From assembly GCF_000494755.1 (NCBI RefSeq), contig NC_022657.1, positions 4,068,001-4,132,000 of the forward strand: 64,000 nt of DNA. Direction: 5' to 3'. This document shows positions 8,037 to 15,481 of this stretch, piece after piece (the first letter of the stretch is position 1; each line of letters opens with the position of its first letter). The position numbers were made by a program, and so were the translations under genes. The notes beneath the pieces are model-generated. The model had not been told where the DNA came from and did not search any database. It saw only the letters and a program-made list of their open reading frames with translations. Source of the stretch: Amorphoplanes friuliensis DSM 7358 (GTDB lineage Bacteria; Actinomycetota; Actinomycetes; Mycobacteriales; Micromonosporaceae).

Positions 8037-8909
8037 ATGACGGTCGTCTTCGATCGCGACGGTGTCCAGGACAGTGCCGCCCGCCTGCGGGACGGGCGGA
8101 TCCAGCTCGCCCCGGACTCGTGGCCGGGCCGCGGCTGGGCACCCGCCCACCAGGAGATCGCCGAGCTCTGCGCCATCGCACCCACCGACATCGGCGGCGT
8201 GCTGCGGGGGCTCACCACGGCCCAGAAGATCTTCGACGGGCTGCCACCGCCGGCGGGCAACCGGGTGGCCGCGTTCAACTCGCTGTACTTCACGATCACG
8301 GACCGCGTCGCCCGGTCGCTGAGCACGGCGAACGTGCGCGACGCGGCGTTCCTGGAGCTGCTCGACGTCGAGTTCGCCAAGCGCTACTTCCACGCGCTGA
8401 GCCTCTGGGGTGCCGACGACGACAGCACGCCGGACGCCTGGGAGGTGCTCTTCCGGCGCGCTCAGGACGGCGAGGTGAGCAAGCTGACCGCCGCGATGCT
8501 CGGTGTGAACGCCCACATCAACCACGACCTCGCCCTGGCCCTGATCGCCACCTGGGAGCAGCTCGGACCGCCGGACGAGGACCGGGTCCACCCGGACTAC
8601 CTCCTCATCAACAAGATCTTCTTCGAGGAGATCCCGGACCTGCGCCGTCGTTACTCGACGCCGTGGCAGCTGCGCCTCGACGACCTCGTCGGCACCCTCG
8701 ACGACTGGAGTCAGCGCGTGCTGGTGTCGGCCACCCGGGCCCGCGCCTGGGAGCAGGGCGAACGACTCTGGGCGCTCCGCGAGGACCCCGACGACCTGGC
8801 CCGGGCCCTGCTGGTGATGGATCGCGTGTCGTCGTACCTCGGTGAGGTCCTGGTCGCGGGTGACCAGTTCGTCACCCGCGTCGGAACGGTCCTCGGTCGT
8901 CACCGCTAG
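8037..8909 (+). CDS. DUF5995 family protein
   Basis: 290 aa, with the start at the ATG placed 5 nt behind GGAGG. The sequence matches my recollection of DUF5995: a short N-terminal part, then helices with NSLYFTITDRVARSL, FLELLDVEFAKRYFHAL and a central MLGVNAHINHDLALAL motif with conserved His/Asn/Asp that could bind a metal. The family is widespread in actinobacteria and has no assigned reaction that I know. No signal peptide or membrane helix, so cytosolic. It stands alone between the dehydratase and the leader ORF of the next exporter. Confidence 0.75.
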   Translation: MTVVFDRDGVQDSAARLRDGRIQLAPDSWPGRGWAPAHQEIAELCAIAPTDIGGVLRGLTTAQKIFDGLPPPAGNRVAAFNSLYFTITDRVARSLSTANVRDAAFLELLDVEFAKRYFHALSLWGADDDSTPDAWEVLFRRAQDGEVSKLTAAMLGVNAHINHDLALALIATWEQLGPPDEDRVHPDYLLINKIFFEEIPDLRRRYSTPWQLRLDDLVGTLDDWSQRVLVSATRARAWEQGERLWALREDPDDLARALLVMDRVSSYLGEVLVAGDQFVTRVGTVLGRHR

Positions 8910-8952
8910 AGTCACGGCTGCCCGCTGTTCACCGAGGAAACGAGGAGCACTG

Positions 8953-9015
8953 ATGCACGCAACGATGACCGGAGCTCCCGTCCGCCCCTTGGTGACCGCG
9001 GTCGCCGGCTGGTGA
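8953..9015 (+). CDS. 20-codon leader peptide ORF upstream of an MFS exporter
   Basis: An ATG preceded by GAGGAG (8942-8947) opens a 20-codon frame, beginning MHATMTGAP and ending VAGW before TGA. It lies 107 bp before the exporter start and is followed by a GC-rich hairpin. Its 3' part contains GGTGACC (8991-8997), which can pair either locally with GGTCGCC (9000-9006) or with the same heptamer at 9054-9060, which forms the left arm of the hairpin. That is the geometry of a ribosome-controlled attenuator. Whether the peptide is made is not shown by the sequence alone. Confidence 0.55.
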   Translation: MHATMTGAPVRPLVTAVAGW

Positions 9016-9056
9016 AGCCGCGCGTGTAGCAGCACAGTCAGCACACATCTCCCGGT

Positions 9057-9083
9057 CGCCAGGGGCTTCTCCGGCCCCAGGCG
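9057..9083 (+). terminator. Putative attenuator hairpin between leader ORF and MFS gene
   Basis: CGCC-A-GGGGC, a 7-nt loop, then GCCCC-A-GGCG form a 9-bp stem with one A/A mismatch, followed by a pyrimidine-rich tract (CTTCTTGGCGTCTCCTTCTG). It could terminate transcription before the exporter unless the left arm is captured by the upstream complementary heptamer in the leader ORF. Confidence 0.5.
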
Positions 9084-9122
9084 CTTCTTGGCGTCTCCTT
9101 CTGCCTTTCCGGGAGTTCTGCT

Positions 9123-10316
9123 GTGTCCGCACGTCCTTCCTTGCTGCTTCGTGCCCGTTCGCTGTTCCGCGAGCCACCGGCCGACCGCACCGTCCGCCTG
9201 CTCGGCTGGTTCAACTTCTTCGGCGACTTCCGCCTGTACGGGCCGATCATGGTCATCTACTTCGCGCAGGTCTCCGGCTCGTACACCGCCGCCGGCAGTC
9301 TCCTGGCGGTGAAAATGCTGTCGTCGGCGGCGTTCGAGGTTCCGGCCGGGATCCTCTCCGACCGCCTCGGCCGGCGCGGCACGATGATCGCCGGTGCCGT
9401 CGTCATGGTGGCCGCCCATCTCGGGTACGCCGCTGCTCCCGGTTACGGCCTGCTGCTGGCGGCCGTGGTGCTGGAGGGACTGGCCACCGCGCTGTGGAGC
9501 GGCAACAACGAGGCCCTGCTCTACGACACGTTGCTCGAAGCCGGCCGGGCGGACGAGTTCCCCCGCCACTCGGGCCGGGTGAACTCGATGTTCCAGATCG
9601 CGCTCGCCCTGGGGGCAGCCGTCGGTGGTGTCGTCGCCGGCGCGTCGTCCCTGCGTACGGTGGTGGTGTTGTCGGTCGTGCCGCAGGTGCTGTGTGTGCT
9701 GGTGGCTCTGCGGATCCGGGAGCCACGGGTGCACGGCCCGCTGGAGTCGAGCGTGCTGTCGCATCTCGGATCGGCCGTGCGCGGCATCCGCCGCAGTCCG
9801 GTGCTCCGCCGGATGACGCTGGTGTCCGCACTGCGCTACAGCAGCGAGAGCGCGGCGCAGTTGTCGCCGGTGTTCGTGGCCGGGCTGTGGCCGTTCTGGG
9901 CGCTCGGTCTGTGGCGCACCTTCGGCCACGGCGTCGCCTTCGCCGGATTTCGTGCCAGTGGCTGGGTCATCGGGCGGTTCGGTGCGGTCCGGACCCTGCG
10001 GGGCGGTGAGCTGTTCGACAACGTGGTGAACTTCGTGGCGCTGGTCAAGCCCACGGTGGTGTCACCCGTGCTGCTCGGATCACCGGCCTACGGCATGTCG
10101 ACGATCGCCCAGCAGACGCTGCTGCAGCGTGAGTTCAGCGACCGGGAACGCGCGACGATGGGTTCGCTGGCGGCGCTGCTCGGCAGCGTCCTCTATGCGC
10201 TGGTCGCCGTTGGAGCCGGTCTGGTGGCGGATCGGTGGGGCATCGTCGCGGCGTTGTTCACGATCCAGGCGGTGACGCTGATCGCCCTGCCCCTGGCCTG
10301 GCGGGCGCACGCCTGA
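9123..10316 (+). CDS. MFS transporter
   Basis: 397 aa, about 12 hydrophobic segments, GTG start preceded by CGGGAG. The motif between helices 2 and 3 is LSDRLGRRGTM, the standard MFS motif A. The family member is closest in style to short drug/multidrug exporters (DHA1-like, 400 residues). The transport substrate is unknown. The leader ORF and hairpin upstream suggest induction by a compound that slows ribosomes, as known for several actinobacterial antibiotic-resistance genes; that is inference. A perfect 15-bp inverted repeat 12 bp after the stop may also act as its terminator. Confidence 0.85.
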   Translation: MSARPSLLLRARSLFREPPADRTVRLLGWFNFFGDFRLYGPIMVIYFAQVSGSYTAAGSLLAVKMLSSAAFEVPAGILSDRLGRRGTMIAGAVVMVAAHLGYAAAPGYGLLLAAVVLEGLATALWSGNNEALLYDTLLEAGRADEFPRHSGRVNSMFQIALALGAAVGGVVAGASSLRTVVVLSVVPQVLCVLVALRIREPRVHGPLESSVLSHLGSAVRGIRRSPVLRRMTLVSALRYSSESAAQLSPVFVAGLWPFWALGLWRTFGHGVAFAGFRASGWVIGRFGAVRTLRGGELFDNVVNFVALVKPTVVSPVLLGSPAYGMSTIAQQTLLQREFSDRERATMGSLAALLGSVLYALVAVGAGLVADRWGIVAALFTIQAVTLIALPLAWRAHA

Positions 10317-10327
10317 TCTTGGTTTAT

Positions 10328-10364
10328 GCGACAACCTGTCGTAATCTTTACGACAGGTTGTCGC
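10328..10364. promoter_or_regulatory. 15-bp perfect inverted repeat upstream of the SnoaL-like gene
   Basis: GCGACAACCTGTCGT, 7 nt (AATCTTT), and its exact reverse complement. Each arm also contains a smaller palindrome (CGACA-nnn-TGTCG), so the element looks like two tandem operator sites rather than a plain terminator. It lies 12 bp after the exporter and 29 bp before the SnoaL-like start codon. No regulator gene is adjacent. It could alternatively be a terminator of the exporter transcript. Confidence 0.6.
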
Positions 10365-10393
10365 AGAGGGCGGCGCCCGGAGGAGGAACTGCC

Positions 10394-10849
10394 ATGGACG
10401 TGCTGGCCGATCGCGCCGAGCTCATCGAATTGTTCGGCCTGTACGCCGACATCGCCGATCTCAAGGAGTTCACCGAGCTGCCCGGCCGGGTCCTGACCGA
10501 CCCGATCACCCTGGACTTCGCCTCGGTCGCCGACATCCCGCCGATGACCGTGCCGCTCGCCGGCTACGTCGAGAACCTCCGCGCCGCCTTCGCGCCCTAC
10601 GCGGCGACACACCACGTCATCACCGGTCACGTCATCAAGATCGACGGTGACCGGGCGACGATCCACGCGCACGTCCGGGCCGAGCACTGGCTCCCGGAGG
10701 AGGCGGCCGCCGGTGGACCCGACCGGTGGCTGGTGGTCGGCTTCTACGACAACGAGGCGGTCCGTACGCCCGGCGGCTGGCGCCTGAGCCGCGTCAAGCT
10801 CACCGCGACCCACCAGGAGAATCCTCACCTGTCCTCGGGTCGGAGCTGA
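10394..10849 (+). CDS. SnoaL-like (NTF2-fold) protein
   Basis: 151 aa behind a full AGGAGG. The pattern of an N-terminal helix (ELIELFGLYADIADLKEF), a conserved HHVITGHVIKIDGDRATIHAHVRAEHW strand pair and a C-terminal WRLSRVKLTATHQ strand is that of SnoaL-like/nuclear-transport-factor-2 proteins, which include small cyclases, dehydratases and many proteins of unknown role. There is no biosynthetic cluster around it. Its 3' end overlaps the convergent GGDEF gene by 50 bp. It is likely controlled by the inverted repeat just upstream. Confidence 0.75.
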   Translation: MDVLADRAELIELFGLYADIADLKEFTELPGRVLTDPITLDFASVADIPPMTVPLAGYVENLRAAFAPYAATHHVITGHVIKIDGDRATIHAHVRAEHWLPEEAAAGGPDRWLVVGFYDNEAVRTPGGWRLSRVKLTATHQENPHLSSGRS

Positions 10850-12365
10850 CCTGGTCGCGGCCGGAGTGCTTGGCGGCGTACAGGTGCTCGTCGGCGCGGC
10901 GGACGACGGACCGGGCGTCGTCGCCGGGCCGGACCGTCGTCAGACCGATGCTGGTGGTGACCCGGAGGCCGGGTGCGACGGCCTGCCAATCGTGACCGGC
11001 CACGGCCGCGCGGACGGCCTCGCACGTCTGCGCGGCGGTCCGCGGATCGGCGTCCAGGATCAGGATGAACTCCTCGCCGCCGTGCCGCCCGGCATGCCCG
11101 GCGACCGTTTGCAGGATCTCCGCGACCCGGCACAGCACGAGGTCGCCGACCGCGTGGGCGTACGTGTCGTTGACCTGTTTGAAGTGGTCGAGGTCCAGCA
11201 GCGCGACGGCCGCAGGACGGCCCGCGCCCAGCATCGTGTCCAGTTCGGCGTCCGAGCGGCGCCGGTTCCAGAGGCCGGTGAGGGCGTCCCGTTCGGCCAG
11301 ATCGCGGAACCGCTCGGTGTTGCGGTGCGCCTCGTCGACGGCGAACTGCGCATGGGCGACACGGGCCGCGACGTCGCTCTGCTCCGACCGCCGCACGGTC
11401 CACGCCTCGTGGAAGTCGACCATGTCCTGGTACGCGGCCTGGAAGTCACCCAGCTCGGCGTGGCAGCCGGCGAGCATCCGCAGCGCCAGCGCATCCACGT
11501 CGGGCAGCAGGTCGCGGGCGGCGATCTCCCGGCACGCCTCGAGCGTACGCATCGCGGTGCCGATGTTGCCGTCGCGGCGCTGGATGTCGGCCAGGGTGAT
11601 CAGTGCGGCCGGGATCGCGTCGGAGTCGGTCGGCGCGGCCCCGGCGATCGCGGCCTCGATGACAACGGTCGCCTCCCGCGGGCGGCCGGTCTCCAGCAGG
11701 ATCCGGGCGACGGTGTCGGCGCAGGAGGCGTTCAACGGCTCGCCGGTGCTCCCGCTGTGTGCGCGCATCCGCTGCACCAGCTCGGCCGCCGCGTCCAGAT
11801 CGCCGTGCGTGTAGGCACACCAGGCCCAGTTGTTCAGGTTCGCCAGGATCAGCGCGGGCACCCCGGTGGCGTCGGCGAGCTCCTGGGCAGCCCGGAACTC
11901 CGCGTGCGAGACGCCGCCGATGCGCTGGTCGTTGACCTGCAGCGCCAGGATGATCGCGTGGTCCGCGCGCAGGGCCGGCGGGTCGCCGTCCTCCAGCATG
12001 CGGTTCGCCGGATAGGCGTGCCGGACCGCGGCGGCGTTGTCACCGACACGCCACAGCCCGCCCGCGATGACAGCGTGGGCATGCGCGACAACAAGCCGGT
12101 CGTCGGTGCTCCGCAGGATGTCCCGGGCCCGCCGGACACCCTCGTCGACGCGGCCGCTGCGGTTGTCGAGCTCGGCGAGGATCAGCCGGCCCAGGTCGGC
12201 GTGCCGGCGGTCCCCGGCCGCCGTGGCCGTCGCGACGAGCTCCGCGGCCCGCCCGGCCAGCCCGTCGTGACGCACGTAGATGTCAGCGATCAGGCTCTCG
12301 ACCGTGGCGGCAACTTCGGGACGCACTCGCACGCTCCGGCCTATCGGCGGCGCGGAGCGGGTCAT
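10800..12365 (-). CDS. Diguanylate cyclase (GGDEF) with N-terminal TPR-like repeats
   Basis: 521 aa. Residues about 20-340 are helical with regularly spaced Ala/Leu-rich units typical of tetratricopeptide repeats; a short coiled linker follows; residues about 350-510 form a GGDEF domain with the active-site motif written as GGEEF (HGGEEF) and the DLDHFKQVND metal/phosphate motif. This should be an active cyclase making cyclic di-GMP from two GTP. I see no RxxD inhibitory site five residues ahead of GGEEF. No membrane helix or signal peptide, so cytosolic with the TPR part as the probable sensor. It starts 5 bp after the DUF1801 gene stop and is probably cotranscribed with it. Confidence 0.88.
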   Translation of the reverse strand: MTRSAPPIGRSVRVRPEVAATVESLIADIYVRHDGLAGRAAELVATATAAGDRRHADLGRLILAELDNRSGRVDEGVRRARDILRSTDDRLVVAHAHAVIAGGLWRVGDNAAAVRHAYPANRMLEDGDPPALRADHAIILALQVNDQRIGGVSHAEFRAAQELADATGVPALILANLNNWAWCAYTHGDLDAAAELVQRMRAHSGSTGEPLNASCADTVARILLETGRPREATVVIEAAIAGAAPTDSDAIPAALITLADIQRRDGNIGTAMRTLEACREIAARDLLPDVDALALRMLAGCHAELGDFQAAYQDMVDFHEAWTVRRSEQSDVAARVAHAQFAVDEAHRNTERFRDLAERDALTGLWNRRRSDAELDTMLGAGRPAAVALLDLDHFKQVNDTYAHAVGDLVLCRVAEILQTVAGHAGRHGGEEFILILDADPRTAAQTCEAVRAAVAGHDWQAVAPGLRVTTSIGLTTVRPGDDARSVVRRADEHLYAAKHSGRDQVSSDPRTGEDSPGGSR

Positions 12366-12370
12366 GAGCG

Positions 12371-12811
12371 TCAGCCGACCGCCTTCTTCAGCAGCGCGGC
12401 GATGCGCTTCTCGTCATCCGCGGTCAGTTCGGTCAGACCGAAGGCGGTCGGCCACATGCTGCCGTCGTCGAGCGTGGCCGTGTCGTTGAAGCCGAGCGTC
12501 GCGTACCTGGTCTTGAACTTCTCCGCGCCCTGGAAGAAGCACACGATCTTTCCGTCGCGGGCGTACGCGGGCATGCCGTACCAGAGTTTCGGTTTCAGGA
12601 CCGGGGCGTGCTCCTTGATCAGCGCGTGGAGGCGCTCGGCCAGGACGCGGTCGCCGTCCGGCATGCCGGCGATCTTCTCGAGGACGGGGCCCTCCTCGTC
12701 GGCCTTCTTGCCGCGGGGACGCCGGGTGGCCGCCTTCAGCTCGCCGGCGCGTTCCTTCATCGCGTCGCGCTCTTCGTCGGTGAACCCGTCGTACTTCTGC
12801 GTCTCCGCCAC
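12371..12811 (-). CDS. DUF1801 (YdhG/YjbR-like) protein
   Basis: 146 aa, GTG start. The C-terminal half has the DUF1801 signature, with LKPKLWYGMPAYARDGKIVCFF and a following KFKTRYATLGFND segment; the N-terminal third is charged (RPRGKKADEEG). The fold is a small alpha/beta domain seen in many bacteria with no known reaction. It precedes the GGDEF gene with a 5-bp gap. No signal peptide. Confidence 0.78.
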   Translation of the reverse strand: MAETQKYDGFTDEERDAMKERAGELKAATRRPRGKKADEEGPVLEKIAGMPDGDRVLAERLHALIKEHAPVLKPKLWYGMPAYARDGKIVCFFQGAEKFKTRYATLGFNDTATLDDGSMWPTAFGLTELTADDEKRIAALLKKAVG

Positions 12812-12899
12812 GGCTGCCTGCTTCCCGGTCGATCCTGCTGGGGTCGTTTCCCATGCTAGGGAGGCTGCCGCGAGCCGGCTTCTTCAAAACTGATCGAAG

Positions 12900-12928
12900 G
12901 GCCCGGCGGGTGCACCACCCGCCGGGCC
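12900..12928 (-). terminator. Strong hairpin terminator downstream of hsp20
   Basis: A 13-bp perfect GC stem (arms 12900-12912 and 12916-12928) with a 3-nt loop lies 17 bp beyond the hsp20 stop; in the minus direction it is followed by a moderately T-rich stretch. It also separates hsp20 from the DUF1801 transcript. Confidence 0.7.
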
Positions 12929-12945
12929 GTGCCGGGTGGAAAAGG

Positions 12946-13383
12946 TCAGGAACTGCTGAGGGCCGGAGCGGTGGACGCCTGGCCGGTGTTGATCGCGATC
13001 CGGCGCGGGCGGGCGGCCTCGGCGATCGGAATGGTCAGCGTCAGGACGCCTTCCTGCCACGTCGCGTCGATGCGGTCGAGGTCGAGTCCGTCGCCCAGCG
13101 TGAGCCGCCGGGTGAAGGTGCCGGTCGGGCGCTCGCGGCGGAGCCACTGGACGTCGGCGTCGGTCCGGGCACTCCGCTCGGCGCGGATGGTCAGCACACG
13201 CCCGTCGACGTCCACCTCGACCGAGCCCGGGTCGGCACCGGCCAGGTCGCAGTGCAGCACGAAGTGGTCACCGGAGCGGTACAGATCGATGGGCATCGCC
13301 AGGCCGGCCGGGTCGCCGGCACCGCCGGACAGCTGTCCGGCCAGGCGGTCGAACTCGCGGAAAGGATCGAAAGTCAGCACCAC
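12946..13383 (-). CDS. Small heat-shock protein, Hsp20/alpha-crystallin family
   Basis: 145 aa. A short N-terminal arm (VLTFDPFREFDRLAGQL), then the alpha-crystallin domain (about residues 30-125) with the conserved GVLTLTIPI strand, then a short tail. These proteins hold unfolding proteins for refolding by other chaperones. GTGs at 13392, 13383 and 13380 are all in frame; GAGGAGG at 13392-13398 gives proper spacing only for 13383 or 13380. A CIRCE element lies over the promoter (-35 TTGGCA, about 17 nt, TAAAAA), so repression by HrcA and induction by heat are expected. Confidence 0.9.
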   Translation of the reverse strand: MVLTFDPFREFDRLAGQLSGGAGDPAGLAMPIDLYRSGDHFVLHCDLAGADPGSVEVDVDGRVLTIRAERSARTDADVQWLRRERPTGTFTRRLTLGDGLDLDRIDATWQEGVLTLTIPIAEAARPRRIAINTGQASTAPALSSS

Positions 13384-13520
13384 GGGAGACACCTCCTCGA
13401 CGTGGCCCGCCGGACCGTCCGGCGGGCGTGTGGCGCTCGGCCGTCAGATCAAATCTGCCGAGGTCGCGTGCCGTCAGCGGTGGCTCATCACCGCGGTGAG
13501 CAGCAGCGACAAGTAATTTT

Positions 13521-13547
13521 TTAGCACTGACCCCGGCCGAGTGCCAA
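13521..13547. promoter_or_regulatory. CIRCE element (HrcA operator)
   Basis: TTAGCACTG, 9 nt, GAGTGCCAA: seven of nine positions in each arm can pair, and the whole differs from the CIRCE consensus (TTAGCACTC-N9-GAGTGCTAA) at two positions. It overlaps the predicted hsp20 promoter and lies 138 bp upstream of the hsp20 start. It might also touch the promoter of the divergent hypothetical gene. Confidence 0.85.
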
Positions 13548-13574
13548 GGCATTCCCCAAGAATTTTCGGAGGAG

Positions 13575-14114
13575 GTGCGGCACGCTGGGCGAGTGGTGAT
13601 CTTGCGTGGGGTCCAGGTGCCGGGTCACGTCGTGCACAGCGACGGATTCCGGGCCACGACGGGCGATCTGATCACCGTGGCGCTGGGCTTCGCGTGCCTG
13701 CGGCGCGAGGCGGCCGCTGCGGACGAGCCGAGCCGGGTGACGAGCGAGGAAGGCCGGGACTGCGAGCTCGTCGGCGTGTCGCAGTCCTACGCCACCACGA
13801 TCTTCGCGGACGGCTGGCTCGTCGAGGCCGCCGGGATCCTCCTCTACGCCCAGGACCTCGGCCCGGCCGCGGACCTCCCACCCCCGGGCACCCGCGTACG
13901 CGCCCAGGGCAGCCTCGCCGTCGCCGAAGCCTACGAGTCCGCGGGCTTCGAACCGGCAGCCGACCTGCTGGCCCGCGCGGAACAGCAGTGGCTGGTGCAG
14001 CGGATCGTGCGCCGCAGCGGCCCGGCCCGGCGGGTCGTGGAGGCGATCGACAGCTTCCGTACCGGCTCCGACGACTACCTCCTCGACCTGGCAGGATCGG
14101 GCCATGCTCGTTGA
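13575..14114 (+). CDS. Hypothetical protein
   Basis: About 179 aa from a GTG at 13575, with in-frame GTGs at 13593 and 13596 as alternatives; GGAGGAG is very close to the first. I do not recognise a family. The product is soluble, acidic, with an N-terminal beta-rich half (VILRGVQVPGHVVHSDGF) and a helical C-terminal half (AADLLARAEQQWLVQRIVRR). Its last 11 bp overlap the threonine-synthase-like gene, so the two are coupled. It is divergent from hsp20. Confidence 0.6.
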   Translation: MRHAGRVVILRGVQVPGHVVHSDGFRATTGDLITVALGFACLRREAAAADEPSRVTSEEGRDCELVGVSQSYATTIFADGWLVEAAGILLYAQDLGPAADLPPPGTRVRAQGSLAVAEAYESAGFEPAADLLARAEQQWLVQRIVRRSGPARRVVEAIDSFRTGSDDYLLDLAGSGHAR

Positions 14115-15213
14115 TCGTGCCGGACGCCGCTATCCGCTGGACGAGCCCCGCTGGCAGGGCGACGACGGCTCCCCGTTGCTGGTCGAGGACCAGCCCGGCA
14201 TCACCCGCGGCGACGTCGACACCCGCGTACGGTCCCAGTGGCGGTACGCCGCCGCGCTCCCGCTCACCTACGACCGTCCGGTGAGTCTCGGTGAGGGCTG
14301 CACCCCGCTGCTGCCTCTCGAGGTCGACGGGATGACGCTGGCGGTCAAGCCCGAGTGGTTCAACCCGACCGCCAGCTTCAAGGATCGCGGCACCACCGTC
14401 ATGGTGTCGACGCTGGCCCGGCAGGGTGTCACCGAGATGCTCGAGGACAGCAGCGGCAACGGCGGCTCGTCGGTGGCCGCGTACGCCGCCGCGGCGGGCA
14501 TCCGCGCCACGATCCTCGCCCCGTCGTCGACCTCAGCCGCCAAGATCCAGCAGAGCCGGGTGCACGGCGCGACGGTCGAGCTCGTGCCCGGCACCCGCCA
14601 GGCCACGGCCGACGAGGCGGTGCGCCGCTCGGCGACGACGTTCTACTCCAGCCACAACTGGCACCCGTTCTTCCTGCAGGGGACGAAGCTGATCGCGTAC
14701 GAGATCTGGGAGGACCTGGGTTTCACCGCCCCGGACGCGGTGATCCTCCCGGCCGGCGCGGGCAGCCTCGTCCTGGGTTGTCATGTCGGTTTCGGCGAGC
14801 TCCTCCGCTCCGGCGCCATCACGCGGCGTCCCCGGTTGCTGGTCTCCCAGCCCCGCAACTGCAGCCCACTGGTGAGCGCCTTCGCCGCGGGCGCCGAGTC
14901 GGTCTCACCGGGGGAGTGGACGCCGACGATCGCCGAGGGAACAGCGATCGCGATGCCGGTCCGCGACCGCGAGGTGCTCGCCGCCATCCGCACGTCCGGC
15001 GGCGACATGACCGCGGTCGACGAGACCGACCTCGGCCCGGCCACCTTCGAGCTCGCCTCCCGCGGCCTCTACGCCGAACCGACCAGCGCGGCCATCCTCC
15101 CGGCGATCCGCGAGTTCGTCCGCCGCGGCTCGCTGCGCCCGGGTGAGACCGCGGTGGCCGTCCTCACCGGAACAGCCCTGAAAGCAGCCGACACCATCGG
15201 GCGCCTCCTCTAG
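14104..15213 (+). CDS. Threonine synthase-like PLP enzyme
   Basis: 369 aa. The PLP-lysine motif SFKDRGTTV, the substrate loop SSGNGGSSVAAYAAA and a glycine-rich loop (LPAGAGSLVLG) are those of threonine synthase, which turns O-phosphohomoserine into threonine. The chain begins with a short WRYAAALPL-type N-terminal arm typical of the family. It is not beside hom or thrB, and the N-terminal zinc-ribbon of some family members is absent, so it may be a paralogue with another substrate. It overlaps the unknown upstream gene by 11 bp. Confidence 0.78.
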   Translation: MLVDRAGRRYPLDEPRWQGDDGSPLLVEDQPGITRGDVDTRVRSQWRYAAALPLTYDRPVSLGEGCTPLLPLEVDGMTLAVKPEWFNPTASFKDRGTTVMVSTLARQGVTEMLEDSSGNGGSSVAAYAAAAGIRATILAPSSTSAAKIQQSRVHGATVELVPGTRQATADEAVRRSATTFYSSHNWHPFFLQGTKLIAYEIWEDLGFTAPDAVILPAGAGSLVLGCHVGFGELLRSGAITRRPRLLVSQPRNCSPLVSAFAAGAESVSPGEWTPTIAEGTAIAMPVRDREVLAAIRTSGGDMTAVDETDLGPATFELASRGLYAEPTSAAILPAIREFVRRGSLRPGETAVAVLTGTALKAADTIGRLL

Positions 15214-15377
15214 TTCTCCTTGTCCGGGGCGGTGATGCTGCTTCCGGGCCGGAGCAGCAGACGGAGAACGTGGGCGGCCCTCCGGCGGCGCAGGTCGTCC
15301 TTCGACCACAGGTAGACGCACGCCAGCATGGTGATCAGTCCGGTGGCCACGAGGGCGGCGTCGGCAAGCTGTGACAT
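15210..15377 (-). CDS. Small single-pass membrane protein
   Basis: 55 aa from the ATG at 15377 (the frame is open to 15422). One hydrophobic helix near the N-terminus (AALVATGLITMLACVYLW) followed by a strongly basic patch (DDLRRRRAAHVLRLLLRP), so the C-terminus is predicted inside the cell. AAGGAG lies about 12 nt upstream. No family recognised. The 3' end overlaps the convergent threonine-synthase-like gene by 4 bp. Confidence 0.5.
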   Translation of the reverse strand: MSQLADAALVATGLITMLACVYLWSKDDLRRRRAAHVLRLLLRPGSSITAPDKEN

Positions 15378-15481
15378 GACGGGTGAGCACTCCTTCGGAT
15401 CCTTCGAGAGGGGACGGCTCAAAGTGGACCAGACGGCTGGGGCGCTCGGTGATAACTGCTGCGGGGTTCTAAACTGCGTCC

